From SZUA-36 sp963759155 (GTDB taxonomy: Bacteria > Pseudomonadota > Gammaproteobacteria > Xanthomonadales > SZUA-36): DNA of 64,000 nucleotides. The stretch spans positions 142,470 to 206,469 of the forward strand of contig CAVWXX010000016.1 of the NCBI GenBank assembly GCA_963759155.1, written 5' to 3'. Below the pieces are notes generated by a model, which saw only the letters and a list, made by a program, of their open reading frames with translations, did not search any database and had not been told where the DNA came from. A program made the position numbers and the translations under genes. This document shows, piece by piece, positions 52,205-60,118 of the stretch. Every line of letters starts with the position of its first letter. Position 1 is the first letter of the stretch.

Positions 52205-53356
52205 CTAGAATTGCCAGGCGCTTCCCACGGTCAGGTAAATCGAGGTGTCTTCCGGGCCGCGGGCCACATCAACGCCGGCCTGCAGACCCAGTTTCCTGGC
52301 CAGGCGATATCGAAAACCGAGCCCGCCTGCACCGACGGTTTGACCCTTTCCGCGAAACTCGTTAATGGAGGTAGTTTTTCCGATACCACCGAAAAACACC
52401 AATGACCAGCGTGGTGTTACGCCCCAGAGATATTCCGCTTCGGCCACCAGCGCACTTTCCCCCTGGTAGCGCATTGCCGGTATGCCCCGCAGCATCACAA
52501 AAGGATAGGAAAAGTAAGGAACGTCGCCGCTCACTGTCTCACCTACAAACTTCAGGCCGAGGCTGGAGTAGTCACCGAAGGGGGTATAGTGCAAGAGGCT
52601 GCCCTTATAGCTGTCGTAGTCAAAATCACTGCCCCAGGTATTAGCGAAATTCTTGTATTCCAATTTGCCTGACAGCCCGCTTGAGGGTGTAAATACCGTA
52701 TTTCTGCCATCGTAAATGACATACACGCCGAGTGCAGCCAGGTCAAAGTTGAACTGCGGGTCGGGAAGGTCAGGTGGGAGAATCTCACCCAGGCCGAAGG
52801 TATTATCAGCAGTGACATAAAGGTACTTGGCGCCTAACCACCAGTTGGTCTCTTTCAGACGGAACTGCATCTGCTGGAACAGCAATGCGCCATCGATATT
52901 AAAATCGATTCCTTGCTCTAGAATCTTCTCATCGCGGCCATTAATGTACAAGGCCAAATTGACATTCATTTTAGCCAGGGCGCCGGTGTAGCGGATATGA
53001 TCGTCTTTCCAAACACCCAGGTGTCCACCGCCGTAGGCATAGGTGCCGTTTTCAGTTTTCGCACCAAAACCCACGCTGATACTCGGCGGCCCCTTATGCT
53101 CGTGTACCTCCGGATCCAGTTCCTTCGGTGCATGGAAATAAGCGACCGCCGCACCCAGCCCAAAACCTACAGCAGGCTCGGTAATAATGATCGGGACAGG
53201 CAAAAACCCTTTCGCGCTGGCCAGGTAGTCGCTGACGTCAAATTGGCCGTCCTGCTCATCGAACAGGTAATCGGGAAGCCAGCCAGCGCCGGCCATGGGT
53301 GACCAGAGACACAGGGCAGCGAGGGCTGTCAGCACTCTGTTTTTTGTTGTTTTCAT
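52205..53356 (-). CDS. BamA/TamA-like outer-membrane beta-barrel protein
   Basis: A 383-residue protein with a signal peptide (about residues 1-24) and alternating beta-strand character throughout, ending in aromatic WQF as outer-membrane barrels do. Features such as GLGFRYRLARKLGLQAGVDVARGPE near the C-terminus match the surface antigen (D15) barrel type without POTRA domains. Function unknown; small barrels of this type may be porins or secretion-related. It precedes the metal-related small gene in transcription order and may head the copper operon. Confidence 0.78.
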   Translation of the reverse strand: MKTTKNRVLTALAALCLWSPMAGAGWLPDYLFDEQDGQFDVSDYLASAKGFLPVPIIITEPAVGFGLGAAVAYFHAPKELDPEVHEHKGPPSISVGFGAKTENGTYAYGGGHLGVWKDDHIRYTGALAKMNVNLALYINGRDEKILEQGIDFNIDGALLFQQMQFRLKETNWWLGAKYLYVTADNTFGLGEILPPDLPDPQFNFDLAALGVYVIYDGRNTVFTPSSGLSGKLEYKNFANTWGSDFDYDSYKGSLLHYTPFGDYSSLGLKFVGETVSGDVPYFSYPFVMLRGIPAMRYQGESALVAEAEYLWGVTPRWSLVFFGGIGKTTSINEFRGKGQTVGAGGLGFRYRLARKLGLQAGVDVARGPEDTSIYLTVGSAWQF

Positions 53357-53477
53357 TTCAGGGCACCCAGGGTGAAAGGCTGCTTGGGTAGTCTAGTTAA
53401 ACTCAGGTCACAGTTTAACAGTTTGGTCTCTTTCGGTTCTATGTAAGTCCGGGGTTTATATGCCTTGAAGCGACTGG

Positions 53478-54245
53478 CTATTGAATTTTCCTGGGTTTGC
53501 CATTACGCCGGCTGCGGAACCACAGCATCAGGCCACTGATCGACAAAAAACCCAGGGCCAGGGCCAGCAGGTCATAAACCAGAACACCGACAGATCCAAA
53601 GAAGCGACCGCTATGAAGATCAAGCAACAACCGTTCCAGGTTAAGCCCTTCACCGCGGTAGGATTGCGTGATTGCCTGCAGAAGTTCATCAGGTGCGGGT
53701 TCCGGTAGTGACCAATGCGGGCTTGGCATGGCCTCTTCAAGTGGTTGCCATTTCAAAAAATCGGCATCAGCCACCCAGGTCTGGCCGGCTGATTGCACTG
53801 CAACAGTGGCACCGGTGTGTAAACCAACGGACTCAATGGGCGCATTGTTAATGGGAGCCCAGGGGATTCTCTCGATAAGGCTGCCTTCAAGATCAAGCAG
53901 CAGTACTTCATCACTGCCTGCGGCAATTAACAATTCGCCGTTTGCCGTCGCACCTACACCGTCTGAAATGGTGACCAGCGGTTTGTCGTTAAGGTACAAC
54001 TGTGATCCGGCAAAACTCAACCACTCGTTGCCAACCCTGAAACTATTTATATTTTCCGGTTTTTCAAGCCCGTACCAGTTGAGCAGAAAAGACAGTGACA
54101 CCCTTTGCCGGTCAAGACCGAGATCATTCGAATGGTTTATCACCAGGCCTGTGAGCACTATGAAGAGCACAAAGATCGCGGCACCTGCACCGAAGGAGCG
54201 GTGCAAACGACGCATCGCTGAAGAAGGGCGTTTTTTACGCGCCAT
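53478..54245 (-). CDS. PepSY_TM family membrane protein
   Basis: A 255-residue protein with an N-terminal helix (residues 17-38, GAAIFVLFIVLTGLVINH) and a C-terminal helix (GVLVYDLLALALGFLSISGLMLWF), enclosing a periplasmic domain. The LHRSFG near the N-terminus and LDLHSGRFFGSVG before the second helix are typical of the family, whose His residues may bind haem. It overlaps the FMN-binding protein gene by 11 bases. With that partner it probably forms a trans-membrane electron route from a cytoplasmic donor to a periplasmic acceptor, plausibly ferric iron, given the Fur box. Confidence 0.82.
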   Translation of the reverse strand: MARKKRPSSAMRRLHRSFGAGAAIFVLFIVLTGLVINHSNDLGLDRQRVSLSFLLNWYGLEKPENINSFRVGNEWLSFAGSQLYLNDKPLVTISDGVGATANGELLIAAGSDEVLLLDLEGSLIERIPWAPINNAPIESVGLHTGATVAVQSAGQTWVADADFLKWQPLEEAMPSPHWSLPEPAPDELLQAITQSYRGEGLNLERLLLDLHSGRFFGSVGVLVYDLLALALGFLSISGLMLWFRSRRNGKPRKIQ

Positions 54246-54765
54246 TTTTACAACTGCTTTGAGTGTTGAGGAAAAGCGCCATGGTCGCCAACCGTGTCAA
54301 GGCCTGCACTGACAAGGTCGCACCGGAAATACCATCGATTTTGACATCAAGCCGGCTACCTTCTTCGATTACCGCATTGTTGAATTGATCGGTGAAAGAA
54401 GCTGTCGCCACTTCACCGCCACGGTTTTCACGATAGGTCAGTACCCTGAGGTTCTTGATGTAATCGTTCTCAATAATGATGCCCACTGTAATGGGCAGGT
54501 CCTTGCCGATCTCCTCAAGAATCCAGGCGGAGCGTTCGCCCTCACACCAGTAACGCAAACGCAGCGCAGCGTAATCATGACCCAGTATTTGCCGGACAGT
54601 TGATTTTCTTTCTCCGCTGAGCCAAACAATGGCAGGCTCAGGCGGCGATCCATTAAATGCCCGGGAAAGAAAATCCGCCTGGGTCTCGTAGACCGAGGCG
54701 GAATAAACCAATGCCGGTAATAACAGGCTGATTAGATATGTAATTAACAGGTGTCTGCGATTCAT
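54235..54765 (-). CDS. exported FMN-binding domain protein
   Basis: A 176-residue protein with a signal peptide (LLITYLISLLLPALVYSAS). The C-terminal FMN_bind domain carries DGISGATLSVQAL, in which the threonine is the expected site of covalent FMN attachment by ApbE, as in NqrC and RnfG. The middle contains RYWCEGERSAWILEEIGKDLPITVGI. It should be a periplasmic electron carrier. Located between the PepSY gene and the porin in a Fur-box operon. No ApbE gene is in this window. Confidence 0.85.
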   Translation of the reverse strand: MNRRHLLITYLISLLLPALVYSASVYETQADFLSRAFNGSPPEPAIVWLSGERKSTVRQILGHDYAALRLRYWCEGERSAWILEEIGKDLPITVGIIIENDYIKNLRVLTYRENRGGEVATASFTDQFNNAVIEEGSRLDVKIDGISGATLSVQALTRLATMALFLNTQSSCKNGA

Positions 54766-54774
54766 AGGCGTTAC

Positions 54775-56019
54775 TTAAAAGCTATAACCTATGCCCAGGT
54801 CTATCCCGGTAAAGTCGCGGCCGTTTTGGCTGTCGAGGCTGTGATTACGATCCCGATAGTCAAATTTGATCACGACGTTTTTGGCAGGCCACCAGTTCAG
54901 GCCCACTTCCCACTGGCTGAACTTGTCCTGTTGACGCGCGGCATCGACATCTTCATAACGTGTGTAGAAGCCGATCTTTTCGTTCAGGCGGTAACTGGGT
55001 TCGATATACCAACCGGTCTGTACATCCGCATCTGCTGCTTCCACTGCTTCACCGGTGAAGTCCCAGCGTGAATAGAGTGCACGTAAGCCAAAACCCTTAC
55101 GCTGGTAATCAATATGTGCTTCGATCAGGGTGCCGCTGTCGAGGCCATCACCCGCGACCTGGGACGGATCAAACTGGTATTGGACCGTCATCGCGGCCTG
55201 CAGACCGGGAATACCCATGTAGCGTAAACGGCCGGTAATGGCGCCATCGTTGGCAAGCGCCTCGGCAACCTTTTGCCGCCCGCCGCGAACCCTGAAAGCA
55301 TTGCTGCCCGTGGTTTGCATTTCCAGGCCGGAAGTAAAGACCATGTCCCAGTTCCAACCGGAGCCAAAGCGGCCATTCATGCCGGCACCGGCTTCCCACC
55401 AGGTGCTGGGTACGATAATACTTTCTACATCGTTACGTTCCACACCATAAAAAGTGTCTGGTTCATGGGTCTCATTGAGAATGCCCACGGGCAGCAGAAA
55501 CAGACCCGCCTTGGCGTACAGGTCCTGACGCAGATCAAACTCGACGTATGCCTGCTCAATCTCAACTTCGCCAGGCGTATCCCCGCCAGAGTCGGCCACC
55601 AGGGCGTGTTCGACTTCGAATTCCGAATAAAAGCGTGTCCTGTCATCGAACTCATGACCAAAGAACAGCACGAAACGGTGCAAGTCGATCATGTTGACAT
55701 CTTTGGCAGGGTCTTTGGCATTCAGGTTGTTGTAGTGCAACTCGCCGTAGCCGCCAATGGTTGTCTTACTGGCCTGGGCAAGCTGTGGAGGCGCTGATTC
55801 CATCACTTCTGCGACAGCCTCAACCTTGGCGTCAGTTTCGTTGGTCTTCTCTTCATTTTCCGCAATCTGCCGCTTCAGTTCATCAATCTGCATCTGCATC
55901 AACTCGAGTTTTTCGAGTAACTCCGCGTTGCTGACCTGGGCGTTTACAGTAGGGGTATTCAGTAGGAAAACTAATGCTACCGTGGCGATTGATGTCCACG
56001 ATTTGTTGCAGAAACTCAT
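54775..56019 (-). CDS. outer-membrane porin with N-terminal coiled coil
   Basis: A 414-residue protein: signal peptide (ending near TPTVNA), a short coiled coil (residues about 30-70, LLEKLELMQMQIDELKRQIAENEE) and a beta-barrel ending in LGIGYSF with the terminal Phe. It resembles the phosphate-selective/DcaP-like porins, whose coiled coil reaches into the periplasm. It is first in the operon and sits directly behind the Fur box, so it is probably made in iron shortage and would let a small iron-related or other solute in. Substrate unknown. Confidence 0.82.
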   Translation of the reverse strand: MSFCNKSWTSIATVALVFLLNTPTVNAQVSNAELLEKLELMQMQIDELKRQIAENEEKTNETDAKVEAVAEVMESAPPQLAQASKTTIGGYGELHYNNLNAKDPAKDVNMIDLHRFVLFFGHEFDDRTRFYSEFEVEHALVADSGGDTPGEVEIEQAYVEFDLRQDLYAKAGLFLLPVGILNETHEPDTFYGVERNDVESIIVPSTWWEAGAGMNGRFGSGWNWDMVFTSGLEMQTTGSNAFRVRGGRQKVAEALANDGAITGRLRYMGIPGLQAAMTVQYQFDPSQVAGDGLDSGTLIEAHIDYQRKGFGLRALYSRWDFTGEAVEAADADVQTGWYIEPSYRLNEKIGFYTRYEDVDAARQQDKFSQWEVGLNWWPAKNVVIKFDYRDRNHSLDSQNGRDFTGIDLGIGYSF

Positions 56020-56060
56020 TGTTCTTGGCCTTTTTATTGGTTTGAAAAAACAGTTCAGGG

Positions 56061-56090
56061 ATCGTAATGCAAATGAGAATGATTCGCAAT
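56061..56090 (-). promoter_or_regulatory. promoter with Fur box for the porin/FMN/PepSY operon
   Basis: On the minus strand, TTGCGA (56089-56084), a 17-bp spacer and TACGAT (56066-56061) form a promoter. A strong Fur-box match, AATGAGAATGATTCGCAAT on the plus strand (56072-56090), overlaps its -35 and spacer. Iron-loaded Fur would block it, so the operon should be induced by iron limitation. Confidence 0.7.
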
Positions 56091-56250
56091 TACATTTAGA
56101 ACTTAATGGAAATTTACTTGATCCAGGTCATTTCCGCTCGAATCTTGCGTTGGAAACAAGCGTTTTATCGACACACGCAGGAAAGCTTTCCGGCAATGGA
56201 GCAGGTATGGATCAAGCAGTTTACGTCAGGCGGTAAAGAGTTTTAACGAA

Positions 56251-56688
56251 TCAGGGTTTCCGAACCGGGACGACCAGGACCGGCAGCTTTGACTTACGGA
56301 TGATGCCTTCTGAGTAACTACCGATAAGCACATTGTAGACAGCACCATGACCATGGGTGCCGACGACAATTAAACCGGCCTCCAGGGTAGCGGCCTCCTT
56401 CAGCGTGGCATCTACCGCGTTCCCGCATACCAATAAAGGCTCGGCATAAAGGCCGTCATCAAGGAGTTTGTCAGCCAATACCTGGACACGGCTTTGTTCG
56501 AGTGGAAATTTTTCGGCGAGCCAGTTTCGAGCGGCTACAGGCTCGCTTTCAGGGCAGACAAAATCAGGTTCGGTTTCGACAGCATGGAGTACATAAACAC
56601 ATACCCCGGCCAGCTCTGCGACACCACGTGCCGCTTCGATGACGACGTCGGATGCCGGTGAAAGATCAACAGCGACCAAAATATTCAT
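56251..56688 (-). CDS. universal stress protein (UspA family)
   Basis: A 145-residue UspA-fold protein beginning MNILVAVDLSPASDVVIEAA, with the ATP-binding loop VVGTHGHGAVYNVLIGSYSEGIIRKS near the C-terminus (G-2x-G-9x-G-S type). Likely a dimer. Paralogue of the next gene, 116 bases upstream; the two share the start, the loop and length, so they arose by tandem duplication. Role in stress tolerance is known only for the family. Confidence 0.92.
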   Translation of the reverse strand: MNILVAVDLSPASDVVIEAARGVAELAGVCVYVLHAVETEPDFVCPESEPVAARNWLAEKFPLEQSRVQVLADKLLDDGLYAEPLLVCGNAVDATLKEAATLEAGLIVVGTHGHGAVYNVLIGSYSEGIIRKSKLPVLVVPVRKP

Positions 56689-56804
56689 GCGTATCCTCCA
56701 ACTAAAAAGCAGGGTGATAACAAGAAGTGTAGCGCCGGCATGACTGTCTGCTCAAGCAATATATCCCGATAAGATATTTCAATGCTTGTGGAATGTTTCT
56801 GGAG

Positions 56805-57242
56805 TTAACTGTCCTGTATGGGAACGACCAGAACCGGCAGTTTTGAGCGACGGATGATACCGGCTGAATAGCTGCCGATAAGCACATCATAAACCGCACC
56901 GTGCCCATGTGTACCAACAACAATCAACTCCGCTTTGAGGTTGTTAGCCTCTTTCAAGGTGGTTTCAACCGTTGGCCCACGGATCAGCAAGGCGGTTGCA
57001 TCCAGACCATCCGCCCGTAATTTTTCTGCCAGGGCCTGCACATCCCGGTGTTCACGGCGTAATTCGTGGGCAACCTGGGTGCGAACGACCTCGGGACCTG
57101 CGTCATAACCGACAAAATCGGGCTCGGGCTCGGCAACATGGAGAATATACAACGGAGCATTGGTAAGTTTTGCAATTCTGCCTGCAGCTTCAACAACCTT
57201 TTCAGATGCCGGGGACAGGTCAACGGCGACCAGGATACTCAT
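56805..57242 (-). CDS. universal stress protein (UspA family), second copy
   Basis: A 145-residue paralogue of the preceding entry (MSILVAVDLSPASEKVVEAA; VVGTHGHGAVYDVLIGSYSAGIIRRS). Its start overlaps the stop of the SGNH-like gene as ATGA, so it is translated from the MBOAT/SGNH message. The join of a stress protein to an acyl-transfer pair is unusual. Confidence 0.92.
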   Translation of the reverse strand: MSILVAVDLSPASEKVVEAAGRIAKLTNAPLYILHVAEPEPDFVGYDAGPEVVRTQVAHELRREHRDVQALAEKLRADGLDATALLIRGPTVETTLKEANNLKAELIVVGTHGHGAVYDVLIGSYSAGIIRRSKLPVLVVPIQDS

Positions 57243-58312
57243 GGATTACCTCCAGCCGCCTTGCTGGCGGACAATTCACGTTGCACAAGACCATAGAGAG
57301 CCTCTGTAAACCGGTCGGCTTCGTCGCCGGTCATATGGGACCATTCCGGTAGCCAGTAACCCTGCATTTCCTCGTGATCCTGAAAGTGTAGACCCGGTGC
57401 ACCGGTCTGCTCAAGCAGTACATCCCAGGTCAACTCGCGTGGTGCGATGTCAATCTCACTCACGGCGTAATGACCCTCGTAGGGCATTTGGACGAATATG
57501 ACTTCGACACCCTTTGCCTGTAGCTTTTTGGTGGCAGCGATCGCTCGATCAAGCTGCTTTTGGCGGGCTTCAAGAAGCTTTTCCTGAACCGGTGGTGGAA
57601 GTTCGGCGAAAGGCATCCAGTTCTGTGCCCAGATATGCCGTGCCAACTCCCTGTACTCCTCGTCATAATCCAGCTTATCCCACAAACGGGTGTTCCGGTC
57701 ACGCTCCATATTGGATAGCTTGCGTACATCCAGATCAAACACGACACCATCACGGGCGGGAACTGGCTGACGACGCAATATGGCCGGGAAGGCAAAGTCA
57801 AAATTGTAGAAGGCGAGATAGGGCTCTACCAGAACGGAAACCTTATGACCAAACCACTGGGTTGGTGATTCTTTTTCAAAACGATCAATGGCTGGCCGGC
57901 GGTACTCATAGCCGGAAAAGAAAAGACCCGGCGCAACACCGACAATAAGATTGCCGGTGAAATCGTCATCATCTGCCAGGCTTTCCATAACGGCTACCGG
58001 GGCAGTGCCTTCCAGCGCCAGTTGTATGGGGCGCCGATTATCCAGGCGCTCCCAGACCGAAAGCTGCATATTGAATAGCACCCGTGATGAGCCGGTGAAT
58101 ACCCAGCCATCACCGGCACCGTTGTTTATACGGCGGCGTTGCTCTACCCATTGGCTGTCGGAGTTACGGTAGGCGGGTGTTACCCCCTCGCTACGCACCC
58201 AAGCCTCCCAGGCAATCAATAGAACAATAGTAATCAGTATCGCCAACCAGCCACTTCGGCCAAGTGTCGGTACAGGGCGTTCAAAAACGGCTTCTGCTTT
58301 TGAACCGGACAT
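57239..58312 (-). CDS. membrane-anchored SGNH/AlgX-like protein, MBOAT partner
   Basis: I place the start at the ATG at 58312, one base after the MBOAT stop, giving 357 residues; the open frame runs 37 codons further back inside the MBOAT gene. A single N-terminal helix (about residues 20-40, WLAILITIVLLIAWEAWV) is followed by a periplasmic domain with a GSSR element (WVFTGSSRVLF) that may hold the nucleophile and a C-terminal PEWSHMTGDEADRF that may hold the His of an SGNH-type site. Such proteins act with MBOAT acyltransferases in O-acetylation of envelope or exported polysaccharides. The target polymer is not indicated by neighbours. Confidence 0.7.
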   Translation of the reverse strand: MSGSKAEAVFERPVPTLGRSGWLAILITIVLLIAWEAWVRSEGVTPAYRNSDSQWVEQRRRINNGAGDGWVFTGSSRVLFNMQLSVWERLDNRRPIQLALEGTAPVAVMESLADDDDFTGNLIVGVAPGLFFSGYEYRRPAIDRFEKESPTQWFGHKVSVLVEPYLAFYNFDFAFPAILRRQPVPARDGVVFDLDVRKLSNMERDRNTRLWDKLDYDEEYRELARHIWAQNWMPFAELPPPVQEKLLEARQKQLDRAIAATKKLQAKGVEVIFVQMPYEGHYAVSEIDIAPRELTWDVLLEQTGAPGLHFQDHEEMQGYWLPEWSHMTGDEADRFTEALYGLVQRELSASKAAGGNP

Positions 58313-58313
58313 A

Positions 58314-59737
58314 TCAGAACTGGAAGTAGATGAAGGCACTGCTTTGCCCCTGTGTAATGATAATGAGCCACAACATGACACCCCAGGCGCCGGCCAATAG
58401 CCAGCGGGGTAGTGCAGCAGCAACGTCGTGTAAATAGCGGTTACGCATAAACCAGTGTAGCGCCAGCATTCCTATGCTTACGCCGGAGACCAGTATGACT
58501 TCGATCATCGGCAATACTTTCTTGCCGTCCATGTTAAAGGTCAGCATCGTATCGATCATGCGCCAGGCGGTGGCGAAATCCTGTGCGCGGAAAAATACCC
58601 AGGTAATATTGACAAGGAAATAGGTGATCATCGCCAGTAAGAAGCGTGGCCCCCAGCGCTTCCAGAAAGTCCCGCCACCAAAGCGTTTTGCCAGCCAGCG
58701 TTCTGCGGCAAGAAAACCGCCGTGCAATGCGCCCCAAACCACGAAGGTCCACGAGGCCCCATGCCACAGCCCGCCGAGCATCATGGTGGTCATCAGGTTG
58801 GCGTAGGTGCGCAGGTTGCCCTTGCGGTTACCACCCAGGGGGATATACAGGTAGTCACGTAACCAGGAAGACAACGAGATATGCCAGCGGCGCCAGAAAT
58901 CGGAAAAACCGACGGCGGCATAAGGGAAACGGAAGTTATCCGGTAACGAAAACCCCAGGCATAGGGCAACACCAATCGCGGTGGTTGAGTAACCCGCAAA
59001 GTCGCAGAAAATCTGGCCGGCAAATGCCAGCGTACCCAGCCATGCATCCAGCGGGTGTAGCATTTCAGTGGCGGCAAAGACCTTGTCAGCCGCCTGCGAC
59101 AGCATGCCATCTGCGATTACGATTTTGTTAAAAAGACCCAGTGTTATTAATGCAAAGCCCCAGGTCAGTTGCTGACGTGTTGCCACTTTTGGTAGCTTGA
59201 ATTGCGGTATCAACTGTGTGGGTCGAACGATCGGGCCGGCGACCAGTTGCGGGAAAAAGGTTACGAACAAGGCAAAATCGAGAAATGATTTGGCAGGTTT
59301 TGCACGTTTCAGATAAACATCCAGCGAATAGGCCATGGTCTGGAAGGTGTAGAACGAGATGCCCACCGGTAACACAATGCTCCAGTCGGGCGCCTTGATA
59401 ATCAATACCGATGGTGGCCATCATGGCCTGAAAATTCTCAAGTATGAAATCCGCCATACTTGAAGTAACTGAGCATGCCGAGATTGACCAGGATACTGAC
59501 AAATAACAGCATACGCCGGCGTGCCTGGCGTGTTTCGAGGTAGAGCTTGTTGGCGACCACCCAGTCGACAACGGTAGACAGCCATAACAGGATGACAAAC
59601 GGCGGGTTCCAGGCAGCATAGAATATGTAGCTGCCGATTAGCAGGTTGGTCTTTTTAACCCGCCATGAAAATGGTGCGTTGTGCAGCAATAGCACAACGA
59701 TAAAGAAAACGACAAATGTCAGTGAATTAAATAGCAC
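58314..59737 (-). pseudogene. MBOAT-family O-acyltransferase, twice frameshifted
   Basis: The gene starts at 59737 (MLFNSLTFVVFF) and its parts continue in three frames. Removing one C from the coding strand at 59446 joins SYFKYGGF to ILENFQAMMATIGIDY, and removing another at 59397 joins that to KAPDWSIVLPVGISFYTFQTMAYSLDVY. The repaired protein is about 470 residues, normal for AlgI-type MBOAT enzymes, with multiple membrane helices, and GLWHGASWTFVVWGALHG carrying the catalytic His. It would transfer acyl groups across the membrane to the SGNH partner. As written, only a 99-residue fragment would be made from its own start. The two insertions are 49 bases apart and not in homopolymers. Confidence 0.88.
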
Positions 59738-60118
59738 GAGTTCTTCTCCCGAAACATCGCCGGGCTATACCGGTTTATAGATTTTTATTGTCTGAGGATG
59801 TTTTTAAGGCAATGAACTCAACACAAACAAGAATCATTCGCCTCTGATCAAGCATAGTAGACAAACGTTCAAATTGCGAACCGGTTTTAAAGTCGGGAGA
59901 AACAAGCCTGATTTTGGTGTTTCTCTATCGGTGGACTGGTGAGTTGATTCGGTCTGCCGTCGACAAACAACAGGTCACCGCAATACATGACTTTGGTCAC
60001 AACCAAATGAAAATATAAGCCTCTAAGATCCTTACAAGAAGAGTGGATTGGTAACGTTCCGTTTATTTTGAGCGTCCAATCTGGAAATAGAGAAAGATGT
60101 AGGGAGTACCGCAGAGGC
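59738..60118. other. divergent intergenic region, MBOAT operon and RND operon
   Basis: No gene is supported; the frame open from a TTG at 60068 is an extension of the RND pump gene. Notable sequence: an inverted repeat GAGAAACA (59897-59904) / TGTTTCTC (59918-59925), ACCGGTTT occurring twice (near 59770 and 59881), and GAATCATTC (59831-59839), which resembles the core of the Fur box at 56072. Promoters for both directions must lie here but could not be fixed. Confidence 0.4.

Noticed and set aside
59128..59619. 163-codon frame between the MBOAT fragments as its own gene
   Set aside because: Only about 18 codons of it match the MBOAT family, bridging the two insertions; the rest is out of frame.
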